DNA of 64,000 nt from Sporosarcina sp. JAI121. Its GTDB lineage: Bacteria > Bacillota > Bacilli > Bacillales_A > Planococcaceae. The notes beneath the pieces were generated by a model that ran no database searches, was not told where the DNA came from, and saw only the letters and a program-made list of their open reading frames with translations. Below, in pieces: positions 44,838 to 51,992 of this stretch. Position 1 is the first letter of the stretch. Every line of letters starts with the position of its first letter. The position numbers and the translations under genes are program-made. The stretch is taken from the NCBI RefSeq assembly GCF_013408665.1, contig NZ_JACCCL010000001.1:322400-386399 (forward strand). The letters are read 5' to 3'.

Positions 44838-45236
44838 TTGGTAACGATTGATGTAGAAGTAGGAAGCCGAACAGTTAAAGTAGTCTATGAGCCTTTTGAT
44901 GCGCACGAGCCTTTTGGTGAAGGTGGTTATGACATCGACAAAATTGTATTCACTATTGACATGACAGAAGTAATTCAGCCATACGACAAACGTCAGATTA
45001 AAGAATCTTTTAAACAAGCGTTATGCTTGTACGAATTACTGGAGTGCTATGAACGAGATGGTTTTCAAACGTATGCGTACGAGATTCCGGATGACTTGGG
45101 ATATGAAAATAGGTTCGATTATCCACATCAGCTCGAAGAACGAGTGACGAAGCTTGTACTGATGTTGGAAAAAACAATAGATAAGTTGAATCACCCTTTC
45201 CAAACTGTGTTTCATTTGGGTTTTTACAGCGCTTAA
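44838..45236 (+). CDS. Hypothetical element protein
   Basis: A 132-residue soluble protein starting at TTG 44838 after AAAGGGGGAGAA. The N-terminal VTIDVEVGSRTVKVVYEPFD resembles the start of the preceding protein (VQVNNNRRVQVSFDV), suggesting a shared beta fold; a long helix (EERVTKLVLMLEKTIDKLN) lies near the C-terminus. I recognise no family. An orphan reading frame follows immediately in another phase. Confidence 0.6.
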   Translation: MVTIDVEVGSRTVKVVYEPFDAHEPFGEGGYDIDKIVFTIDMTEVIQPYDKRQIKESFKQALCLYELLECYERDGFQTYAYEIPDDLGYENRFDYPHQLEERVTKLVLMLEKTIDKLNHPFQTVFHLGFYSA

Positions 45237-45237
45237 C

Positions 45238-45495
45238 AATGCAGACTCCCTGCAGAAGGGAAAAGGAGCGAGTGACGCGAAAAGCCAACTGCCATACAAT
45301 ATCAGCAATCAAAACGATTCGCCGCTTCGTAAGATGGAGTTAATCGAAAACATTCGGGAAGCAAGGATTCAGCGAGAGTATGACGATTTCTCTGTCGTTT
45401 CCCAATGTGCGTTCCATCCAGCTCCTGTAGATGGGATTTGGCTGGAAGTTCGGGTACCAGGTTCTAACCCAATTCGGATAATTCATGTTCACTAG
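45238..45495 (+). pseudogene. Orphan open frame without start
   Basis: The +1 frame relative to the previous gene stays open for 86 codons, with protein-like sequence (LQKGKGASDAKSQLPYNISN, then RKMELIENIREARIQREYDD, FSVVSQCAFHPAPVDGIWLE), and ends inside the S-layer-type repeat at 45453. There is no start codon in a sensible place. It is probably the remains of a gene whose front has been lost, or a frameshifted extension of the preceding gene. Confidence 0.45.
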
Positions 45496-45760
45496 AATTT
45501 GAATGAGTACTAGAATTGTAGATATCCCCTTGAGTCTTTGTGACTTGAGGGGATTTTCTATTGAATTTTAGTTACAGATTTCAATGCGATTCAGACAATT
45601 TCAGTTCTCAATTTCAAGTACCATGTTCTAAACAATTTAGATCACTCTCCTTAGGAAGTCTGAGCCGTGAATATAAGACAAGTCCTTTTACGTCAATCGT
45701 GGAGTTAGGGAGTTTTCCGTTTCTACTACTTTTACCTTTTCATTCCGGCTTCCCCCATTA
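45448..45760 (+). repeat. Two degenerate S-layer downstream repeats with terminators
   Basis: The first begins TTCGGGTACCAGGTTCTAACC and ends in hairpin ATCCCCTTGAGTC / GACTTGAGGGGAT (45514-45547). The second begins near 45618 (AAGTACCATGTTCTAAAC), carries GTCTGAGCCGTGAATATAAGAC and ends in CCTTTTACGTC...GAGTTAGGG-T-run. No S-layer coding sequence precedes them here, so an S-layer cassette may have been lost. Beyond 45760 the sequence to 45905 is AT-rich with no recognised gene. Confidence 0.65.
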
Positions 45761-45909
45761 AATTTTCATATCGTCTGCACTTCTCCTTCTAGTAGTATTT
45801 GAACCTAGCAACATAGAGGAAAGAAAGAGTTTTGACAAGTAACCAGTAGAAGGCTTCCGTATTAACTACTTCTTCAAATATATATTATTATCTTGAATAG
45901 TATCATCAA

Positions 45910-45937
45910 GCCCTAATTTCCATTGTGGAATTAAGGC
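45910..45937 (+). promoter_or_regulatory. Leader hairpin of the 136-residue element gene
   Basis: GCCCTAATTTCC (45910-45921) and GGAATTAAGGC (45927-45937) pair with one bulge and one mismatch; TATTTTTATTCTAGGAGG follows. It has the same position and shape as the RadC leader hairpins. Confidence 0.55.
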
Positions 45938-45963
45938 ATATTTTTATTCTAGGAGGATAATAC

Positions 45964-46374
45964 ATGAATGCATATGAATCAAATGGTATTAAGCTAATAA
46001 GTTATCTAATCAAAGGAGATGGTAATACTATCACTGTAAAAAGTGGGAAATTTGCTGAAAGTGCATCGAATCTGATGAATCTGAGTTGGTTTGTAGGAAG
46101 AATGAAAAAGACGTTCAATATCGAAGTCTTGGAAAATGAAGTAAGCTGTGAAGTCTATAGTCTTTGCCATCAGGACTTGGTTGATTTGCGTTTACCGGTG
46201 AAACAAATAGAAACACTACCGATCCCATTACTTTTTGAGAAGGCTATGTATGTCGATGAAAAAGGAAATGAGTGGAATGCTGGTGTGGTGCTTCAAGGAG
46301 AAAAGAAGAAGATGTTTTACGAATTATGGTTGAAGAATGGCGAACCAATTGCGTATGAACTTTATGTCGATTAA
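45964..46374 (+). CDS. Hypothetical element protein (136 residues)
   Basis: It follows the leader hairpin and TAGGAGG. A soluble protein with an N-terminal beta-rich part (NGIKLISYLIKGDGNTITVK) and a C-terminal stretch LLFEKAMYVDEKGNEWNAGV that resembles the 107-residue RadC partners (LLYEIMIADDxxxNEWVGAV). I do not know the family. Located between degenerate S-layer repeats and RadC copy 2. Confidence 0.6.
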   Translation: MNAYESNGIKLISYLIKGDGNTITVKSGKFAESASNLMNLSWFVGRMKKTFNIEVLENEVSCEVYSLCHQDLVDLRLPVKQIETLPIPLLFEKAMYVDEKGNEWNAGVVLQGEKKKMFYELWLKNGEPIAYELYVD

Positions 46375-46413
46375 CGAGGATGAACTATTACTACTAAGTA
46401 GAAAAAATTCATC

Positions 46414-46445
46414 AAGTTCTGATTCCCATTGCGGAGTGAGGGCTT
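46414..46445 (+). promoter_or_regulatory. Leader hairpin of the second RadC gene
   Basis: AAGTTCTGATTCC (46414-46426) and GGAGTGAGGGCTT (46433-46445) pair over 12 of 13 positions with G-T pairs and one mismatch; ATTTCAATTGGAGGAGG follows. Confidence 0.6.
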
Positions 46446-46470
46446 ATTTCAATTGGAGGAGGAAGAATAT

Positions 46471-46983
46471 ATGAGTACGTATGAAACGAATGTTAAGCAA
46501 CTGGAATTGTCTTGTATGAAAGAAACAGGGGGTAAGCGTGTCGCGGCTAAGCGGGTGGATATTGTCAGTTTGAAAATGGTGAAGGAAACAACGCTCATGT
46601 ATAAGGATCGTTGTGTGCGAAGTCCAGAAGATGGCTACAAGATATTTAAGCAGTTCCTTGGTGAACTAGACAGGGAATATCTTGTTGTGATGTGTTTGGA
46701 CACGAAGAATCAGCCTACAGCGATCAATATCGCTCACATTGGTAGTTTAAATTCGAGTATTGTACATCCTAGAGAAGTGATGAAGGTAGCTATTCTATCT
46801 AACTCATCATCCATAATAATTTTTCATAATCATCCCAGCGGCAATCCAGTGCCGTCAAATGAAGATATTGAGGTTACGAAACGTCTTGTCAAAGCAGGTG
46901 AGATTATTGGAATCGACCTGATGGACCATTTAATCATTGGTGATGACACTTTTGTATCATTGAAAGAGAAGGGGTATATCTGA
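46471..46983 (+). CDS. RadC-family JAMM/MPN+ protein, copy 2
   Basis: A 170-residue RadC-like protein. The ATG at 46471 follows GGAGGAGG and aligns with copy 1. The metal motif is FHNHPSGNPVPSNED, preceded by NIAHIGSLNSSIVHPREVMK and followed by KRLVKAGEIIGIDLMDHLII. It has the same short architecture as copy 1 with no helix-hairpin-helix. It overlaps the next gene by TGATG. Presence of two intact diverged copies suggests either repeated insertion of related elements or an old duplication. Confidence 0.87.
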   Translation: MSTYETNVKQLELSCMKETGGKRVAAKRVDIVSLKMVKETTLMYKDRCVRSPEDGYKIFKQFLGELDREYLVVMCLDTKNQPTAINIAHIGSLNSSIVHPREVMKVAILSNSSSIIIFHNHPSGNPVPSNEDIEVTKRLVKAGEIIGIDLMDHLIIGDDTFVSLKEKGYI

Positions 46984-47306
46984 TGACCAGTGTAAATTCG
47001 AAAGAAATTCATTGGTTCAAGGAAACATTAAAAAATGTATTCGCGGTAGAATTAGCTGCTGATGAAATTGGTGTTGAAGCGACTGAACTAGGCCTAGATG
47101 AAGTTGAAGATTTCTTTATTCCAAGAGAGTTATTCCAAGTGGTTCCTGCAACCCTGCTCTATGAAATCATGATTGCAGATGACAATCGGAGCAATGAATG
47201 GGTCGGTGCAGTTGCTTTTTATCCTAACTTACCTGATTGGTGTTTGCAGGTTATCACGAAAAATGGAAAAATGGTTTCCCGAAAATTGCTTCCACTCATC
47301 CAATGA
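46983..47306 (+). CDS. Conserved element protein of 107 residues, copy 2
   Basis: Coupled to RadC copy 2 by one-base overlap. The C-terminal half (TLLYEIMIADDNRSNEWVGA, then VAFYPNLPDWCLQVITKNGK) is almost the same as copy 1 at 42220, while the N-terminal helix region is more diverged (ETLKNVFAVELAADEIGVEA). Family unknown. Confidence 0.7.
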   Translation: MTSVNSKEIHWFKETLKNVFAVELAADEIGVEATELGLDEVEDFFIPRELFQVVPATLLYEIMIADDNRSNEWVGAVAFYPNLPDWCLQVITKNGKMVSRKLLPLIQ

Positions 47307-47485
47307 AGCACACGACATTTCTAAGTGAATTCATTTGGAAACTGACGGCATTTCTTTATCCGGCAAGATGACTTAGACAAGAACATTGTTAGTAATGGGA
47401 TTTTGTTATTTTTAACATGCAACAGCTCATGACATTATCTAAAGACTGTCGCGAGTTGAGTTTCACGTTGGAAGGAGGTGATCAA

Positions 47486-47698
47486 ATGAGCCTGCCCAAT
47501 TTCCCTTGTCAAACACTTGGAGGAAAGGTTTTCTGGGAAACGGTTACTCGTTCAAAGGGTTGGAAAATACAACGAAACGTAATCACCCAGCACTATCGCA
47601 TTTTAGATTCATTAAATATCCGGCATGCTTGGAGTCTTGATGAAGAACAAATGCAAAATGTATTTCAACTGTACACGCAACAACGTTTAATAGAATAG
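47486..47698 (+). CDS. Small conserved element protein (70 residues)
   Basis: AAGGAGGTGATCA lies just before the ATG at 47486, an almost perfect ribosome site; upstream in-frame starts are ignored. The protein (MSLPNFPCQTLGGKVFWETV, then GWKIQRNVITQHYRILDSLN) is basic in the middle and could be a small DNA-binding or recombination directionality factor, judged only by size and its position in front of the recombinase. In module 1 the equivalent region (42544-42760) has lost this frame. Confidence 0.6.
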   Translation: MSLPNFPCQTLGGKVFWETVTRSKGWKIQRNVITQHYRILDSLNIRHAWSLDEEQMQNVFQLYTQQRLIE

Positions 47699-47736
47699 GA
47701 GTCGTTCATGTAGAAATTGCATGAATGGCTCTTTTT
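47699..47736 (+). promoter_or_regulatory. Terminator/attenuator before recombinase copy 2
   Basis: GAGTCGTTCATG (47699-47710) and CATGAATGGCTC (47720-47731) with two G-T pairs, then TTTTT. It begins at the stop of the small gene and ends about 22 bases before the recombinase start. Confidence 0.7.
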
Positions 47737-47758
47737 ACGTTAGGGGGCATATTTAGTT

Positions 47759-48634
47759 ATGAATCATCTAGAAACTTTCGGACAATGGTTAATCGAGGAT
47801 GGTAAGAGTCCCAAAACGATTGAGTCCTACTGCAATGATGTGAAGCAATTCCAATTGTACTTAGCGGAGAAGGCAGCTGATGAACAACAGCCAATTTCTC
47901 GTTTTTCGTTTGTAAGGTATAAGCAACATTTACTGGACGAAGCTTTCAAAGTTTCGACAATCAATAAGAAAGTGAACAGCTTGAAAGTCTTCAATGATTT
48001 CCTGCGAGTAAAAGGAATTGTTACGGAAAACTATATTCAACTAAAGAAGGATTGTGTACCAATCGCAACTGGGAGTGAACAAGTAGTAAATGCCCTGACA
48101 GATAAAGAAGTGGAAAAGGTTCTCTTCTATGTCCAGGATACTGCCAAAGTAAGTAGAAGAAACCGTTTAATTATCCATCTACTGCTCTATACAGCTGTCC
48201 GGGTTTCGGAACTTGTGAATATTAAGTTGACAGATATTAATGGACTTACATTTACGTTGATGGTTAGGGGGAAAGGTGGCAAGGTTCGAGAGATTGGAAT
48301 TCGGAATGATGTCATGGAATTGATTAAAGAATACCAAGTAGGTGAACGTAAAGAATCACGTTTCCATGAAAGTGACTATCTTTTAGTGTCGCAACGTAGT
48401 GGAAAGATGCACAGGGATGCGGTTAGGGATTGGTTAGCCAAAATTTCCGATGATGTGGGGATTAAATTACATCCTCACTTATTTAGAAGAACGTGCGCCA
48501 CTTTACTTTTAAGACGTGGGGTTCCGATTGTCACTGTTTCAAAGATACTAGGCCATCATTCTGTTGACATGACTTCAAGCATGTACATTCAAACATCACG
48601 CAAAGATAAACAGGACGCACTGGACTTATTGTAA
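47759..48634 (+). CDS. Tyrosine recombinase (phage-integrase family), copy 2
   Basis: A 291-residue XerC/D-like recombinase. The N-terminal SAM-like DNA-binding domain (residues 1-90: WLIEDGKSPKTIESYCNDVK) is followed by the catalytic domain with Arg in YTAVRVSELVNIKLTDI, Lys in the GKGGKVREI turn, His and Arg in HPHLFRRTCATLL, second His in ILGHHSVDM and the nucleophile Tyr in MTSSMYIQTS. It is intact and probably active in site-specific recombination of the element. TTAGGGGG precedes the ATG. Copy 1 is a pseudogene and a third, distinct recombinase lies at 53879. Confidence 0.9.
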   Translation: MNHLETFGQWLIEDGKSPKTIESYCNDVKQFQLYLAEKAADEQQPISRFSFVRYKQHLLDEAFKVSTINKKVNSLKVFNDFLRVKGIVTENYIQLKKDCVPIATGSEQVVNALTDKEVEKVLFYVQDTAKVSRRNRLIIHLLLYTAVRVSELVNIKLTDINGLTFTLMVRGKGGKVREIGIRNDVMELIKEYQVGERKESRFHESDYLLVSQRSGKMHRDAVRDWLAKISDDVGIKLHPHLFRRTCATLLLRRGVPIVTVSKILGHHSVDMTSSMYIQTSRKDKQDALDLL

Positions 48635-48653
48635 TACAGAGGAGAGAAAAGTT

Positions 48654-48959
48654 ATGTTTGATAACAAGGAGCAACGCTATATGACAAGGGCGATTGCAGA
48701 AGAATTACATTCTGAAATAGCTATTCTTTTATGGCGACTAATCGATGTTAAAAATATCCGTGTTACTGAATTGGACTACTTACAAGTATTTGAGCTGTCC
48801 ATCAGTAACGGGAAACAAGCCATCATTCACCGCCAAGAAGTGCCGGAAAGACAGCGGTTATGGATCCTACCACTAGAAGATACGGAACCAATCATCAGAA
48901 CCATCTGGTGTATAGACAATGGGGAAAGCCAAATGATGCTTTTTCCAGAAGATTACTAA
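48654..48959 (+). CDS. DUF960-family protein
   Basis: A 101-residue protein with the DUF960 pattern: RYMTRAIAEELHSEIAILLW near the start, LDYLQVFELS, then AIIHRQEVPE and a final IWCIDNGESQMMLFPEDY. DUF960 proteins are regular cargo of staphylococcal SCC elements and related integrative elements; their function is unknown. The gene starts 19 bases after the recombinase (GAGGAGAGAAAAG site), so the two are co-transcribed. Confidence 0.78.
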   Translation: MFDNKEQRYMTRAIAEELHSEIAILLWRLIDVKNIRVTELDYLQVFELSISNGKQAIIHRQEVPERQRLWILPLEDTEPIIRTIWCIDNGESQMMLFPEDY

Positions 48960-48981
48960 TCAAGAAAGGGGGGTAATTGAC

Positions 48982-49056
48982 ATGAAATATACCATTGTAA
49001 TTGAGATTATCCGAGCAATTGCCGATGTTTTGTCTAAAATCCCCCGACAGTCATGA
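48982..49056 (+). CDS. Very short amphipathic peptide (24 residues), copy 2
   Basis: ATG 48982 follows a very strong AAAGGGGGG. The product MKYTIVIEIIRAIADVLSKI plus PRQS has a regular hydrophobic face. It corresponds in position to the 15-residue peptide at 43541. A further tiny frame (49075-49140) follows but lacks a ribosome site. Too short for a homology call. Confidence 0.35.
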   Translation: MKYTIVIEIIRAIADVLSKIPRQS

Positions 49057-49136
49057 TATTCAGAGACGAATGCTATGGCAAGTCGGGTTGTTGAAATACG
49101 TAAGGTGGTTCTAGAAGTCATCACAAGGAAACAAGA

Positions 49137-49613
49137 TTAAGGATGCTTGAGGAAGTCCAGGAATGTTTGAACTTCCTCATGATCCATATTCACCAGCATC
49201 AATAAGCCATCTTCTCTAATCGTCACTTCAAGGATGATACTTGGAAATGCTGTTTGAAGGTGGAATGCATACAGTGATGCGTTCCCCTTCCCAATTTTCA
49301 AGTAGTGATAGGCAACATTGTCGTAATAAATGGGAGATTGCTGTTTCATTAGTGTCAGTAGTTCATTCAGGTGCATTTCTTGTAGCGTTTCACTTGTAAT
49401 GCGATAGAACCCATCATTTGCTTTTGTGATTTTTAGTTCACTGAGGTCACGACTGACCGTTCCTTGAACAGTTGTAAATCCTCGTTCATTCAATTCATCT
49501 ACGATGGCTTGATGAGACTTAATATCGACTGTTTGAACGATGTCTAAAATCGCTTCATGTCTTTTCATTTTATCAATTTTAGATTCTACTGCGTTTTTCT
49601 CTTCGCCTTTCAT
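49137..49613 (-). CDS. ArgR-like transcriptional regulator, copy 2
   Basis: A 158-residue protein with both ArgR domains: a winged-helix (KRHEAILDIVQTVDIKSHQA, FTTVQGTVSRDLSELKITKA) and a C-terminal domain (NVAYHYLKIGKGNASLYAFH, then IILEVTIREDGLLMLVNMDH). The residues that bind arginine in true ArgR are not obvious, so it probably controls the element rather than arginine genes. The ATG at 49613 is preferred because GGGGGA lies nine bases upstream; ATG 49622 is too close to that site. It reads convergently to the DUF960/peptide operon and divergently from the gene at 49947. Confidence 0.75.
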   Translation of the reverse strand: MKGEEKNAVESKIDKMKRHEAILDIVQTVDIKSHQAIVDELNERGFTTVQGTVSRDLSELKITKANDGFYRITSETLQEMHLNELLTLMKQQSPIYYDNVAYHYLKIGKGNASLYAFHLQTAFPSIILEVTIREDGLLMLVNMDHEEVQTFLDFLKHP

Positions 49614-49946
49614 GTTGACCATTCCCCCATCAAACTCTATTATTTTCAGAAATTCCACCATCTATTTTTTCGCTACTTTTTTTATATTGATATGCCGCAA
49701 TGCTTATAAACTAAGTATTGCCATATACATAACCATATACATTAGGTCACTAAGTGTCCCCGTCTGAAAATGTGCCTATGATTCAAAAAATGGAATAATA
49801 AATGGAATATTAATATGCAACGTAAATATTATACAATTCAAGTGTTGATTAATCAATGTTTTTGTATTTTACAAACGCATAGTTCTTATATAGTATACAA
49901 ACTGTAAGAAACATAGAACCTATAAAAGTTAATGGAGATGAAGAAG
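49614..49946. promoter_or_regulatory. Divergent control region, copy 2, with candidate ArgR-type sites
   Basis: It contains CATAACCATATACA (from 49726) and ATTAATATGCA (49809-49819), the exact reverse complement of TGCATATTAAT in the equivalent region upstream of copy 1 (44255-44265). ARG boxes have the form TGNAT-W4-ATNCA, so these are plausible half or whole operators for the element's own ArgR-like proteins. Confidence 0.4.
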
Positions 49947-50573
49947 ATGAGCAAGATGACCAAGTTAAAACAGAAACTTCAATTGTCTCAATCAATCGAG
50001 CCAAAAGATGCAGACCATCCGACAGATGAAGAAGTGTTTGGATACATACAACAAGCGGGACGGATAGAAAGTCTGGGAGAGTTTGTAGACTTAATTAAGT
50101 TGTCTCAATTAGATCTTCAATTTTCTTCTAACTCGACTGGGTTTTGGGTCGCAGGGCATCCAATAGAAATTTATCATTTTCCAAACACGGATAGCTTGAA
50201 AGTGATTGCGTGGGAGGTTATCGCTGAGAAATTGGATGGACGGATTCACCAAGTCTATTGTTTGGAAGAAGGTTTTAATCATCACTACTTGAAGTTGATG
50301 CAAGACATTAGGATATCAGCGAAAGATAAAACAATCCCTAAAGAAGCTCTTTACGCTCAATGTGGACTTTATATCAACATAGTTCAGGAGGGGGGAGAAC
50401 TTTATTATGTAATAAGCGAAACCTGTAAGCTGGAGGAATTAACCGAACGTGGAGTTGAGATTTATGGGATAAGCAAGGTTCTCGGTCATATGTTCGACGA
50501 ACCTCAAACTAAAATCGATGATTTCGTAATCAGTATGAGCTTTGACACAAACATAAATGAACTTGGCATTTAA
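49947..50573 (+). CDS. Hypothetical element protein (208 residues)
   Basis: First gene of a plus-strand run leading to the DUF927 helicase. Three ATGs are close together (49932, 49938, 49947); GGAG at 49934-49937 best fits the last. The protein is soluble and acidic with an aromatic-rich centre (STGFWVAGHPIEIYHFPNTD). I recognise no family. It begins right after the divergent control region and is a likely target of the ArgR-like regulator. Confidence 0.6.
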   Translation: MSKMTKLKQKLQLSQSIEPKDADHPTDEEVFGYIQQAGRIESLGEFVDLIKLSQLDLQFSSNSTGFWVAGHPIEIYHFPNTDSLKVIAWEVIAEKLDGRIHQVYCLEEGFNHHYLKLMQDIRISAKDKTIPKEALYAQCGLYINIVQEGGELYYVISETCKLEELTERGVEIYGISKVLGHMFDEPQTKIDDFVISMSFDTNINELGI

Positions 50574-50663
50574 TTCATTAAAAATCCGCATGTAAATGAT
50601 GCTTGTTAGATGGCAAACGCTCGGAGGAAACGAACACAACAACAATTAAAGGAGACTAACGAA

Positions 50664-51098
50664 ATGATGAAAGTTCAATTAAGTAGTAACAAAAAATCCG
50701 AAATAGTAATGAGAAATCAAAGTCAGGGAGATGCGGGTACCTTCATTTCCTATACTTGCATCAGCACAACGTATCGAATGGATCGGACAGCAGAAGATGA
50801 TGTCATTACGTTGGCGGATTATTTTCAAGATCAGATATCGCTAGCTCGTACAATTAAAAATATTGAAATTCATTCGACTGAGGACCATTACCTGATTAAG
50901 GTCACTTATTTGAAAGGCGAAAAGTGGACTTCGTTTGATGACATGAAAGCAAGTATTCTCAGTGATGAATACTTCTTGGATGATGAAACGGGTATTCGTA
51001 TTTCAGCAGAGGACATCCTGTTTGAATATGAAATGGAAGTTCACCAGATTCCCTACCATCAAGGCGAGCCCGTTCCATTTGGAGGTGCACTCCGATGA
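50664..51098 (+). CDS. Hypothetical element protein (144 residues)
   Basis: AAAGGAGAC precedes ATG 50664. Beta-rich appearance (FISYTCISTTYRMDRTAEDD, then NIEIHSTEDHYLIKVTYLKG) with an acidic C-terminal half. Its stop overlaps the next start (ATGA, 51095-51098), so it belongs to the helicase operon. No family is recognised. Confidence 0.62.
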   Translation: MMKVQLSSNKKSEIVMRNQSQGDAGTFISYTCISTTYRMDRTAEDDVITLADYFQDQISLARTIKNIEIHSTEDHYLIKVTYLKGEKWTSFDDMKASILSDEYFLDDETGIRISAEDILFEYEMEVHQIPYHQGEPVPFGGALR

Positions 51099-51529
51099 AA
51101 CAAGTAAAAATTAACTTACCCAACTTAACTGACTTTGAAGCATCTCAGTGCACTGATACAACACGAGCAGCTAGTTCTGGTGGAATGTCCATCGTCAATT
51201 CGGTCAACGGAAAACGCTTGACTTTAAATGCGATAATCTTGGATAGCCTTTCCCATCCAGACTCCATCCAAATCGCTTATACGGAAGGAGTAATAGCAAT
51301 CGCAAAGAACCTTGGGGACAAGCATACAGATTACAAGTTAAGCAAAAGCGGAAAAATGAGTGTAATTTACAACACTGCTCTTGTCAAAGAAATTGTGGAA
51401 CGCTACGAATTAGATTATTCGGAACGTACATCGCTTACCTTCCCGGTTTTGGAAACGGATGAGAATGATGGAGAAGTGATTGTTTTTATTCAAATGAAAT
51501 CAAGAGTGCCTGAAGTAGAAAACGAATAG
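51095..51529 (+). CDS. Hypothetical element protein (144 residues)
   Basis: Overlaps the preceding gene by four bases; GGAGGTG lies a few bases upstream. A soluble protein with MKQVKINLPNLTDFEASQCT at the start and NGKRLTLNAIILDSLSHPDS in the middle. No family is recognised. Conserved gene order suggests a role with the helicase. Confidence 0.62.
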   Translation: MKQVKINLPNLTDFEASQCTDTTRAASSGGMSIVNSVNGKRLTLNAIILDSLSHPDSIQIAYTEGVIAIAKNLGDKHTDYKLSKSGKMSVIYNTALVKEIVERYELDYSERTSLTFPVLETDENDGEVIVFIQMKSRVPEVENE

Positions 51530-51590
51530 AAAAAAGAACGCATTCTGAAGTAATTAGCTAGATAACTAACAGGAAAAGGAGCAATTTAAT

Positions 51591-51992
51591 ATGAAAACAT
51601 CAAATGGATTTGTTATAGCAGGAATGGAATTTTTAAAACCAGGAATGAAAAGAGTTCTACATTTTGCGACGCCAATCGCAATGGAAATAGGGACAGATGT
51701 GAGGTGGTTTAAAGGGACGACTAAGCGAATTTGGATGACCTTTCTTACGGGAGAGGGAGAGACAGTAAAGCAATCCTTTTTACATGATTCGAATTTTCAT
51801 TTACTCAGCCAATTGAAAAACGCCACGCTTGGGACAGAAAAAAGAGAGTATAGTATAACTGAAATGATAGGTCAAGAATGTGTCATTGAAGTGGTACATG
51901 ATTACAGTGGGGAGACCTACTCTGCAAATATCATCGGAATTTACAACAAAAACGAATATGTGGAAGAATCAGATGAGGATGAAATCGAATGA
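51591..51992 (+). CDS. Small protein upstream of helicase, possibly OB-fold
   Basis: A 133-residue protein starting after AAAAGGAGC. The C-terminal IGQECVIEVVHDYSGETYSA then NIIGIYNKNEY and an acidic tail (EESDEDEIE) resemble small OB-fold or ssDNA-binding companions found next to replication helicases of phages and SCC elements; this is an analogy, not a firm match. It overlaps the DUF927 start by four bases (ATGA), so the two are made together. Confidence 0.6.
   Translation: MKTSNGFVIAGMEFLKPGMKRVLHFATPIAMEIGTDVRWFKGTTKRIWMTFLTGEGETVKQSFLHDSNFHLLSQLKNATLGTEKREYSITEMIGQECVIEVVHDYSGETYSANIIGIYNKNEYVEESDEDEIE

Noticed and set aside
49075..49140. 21-residue frame after the second tiny peptide
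   Set aside because: No ribosome site and no counterpart in module 1.
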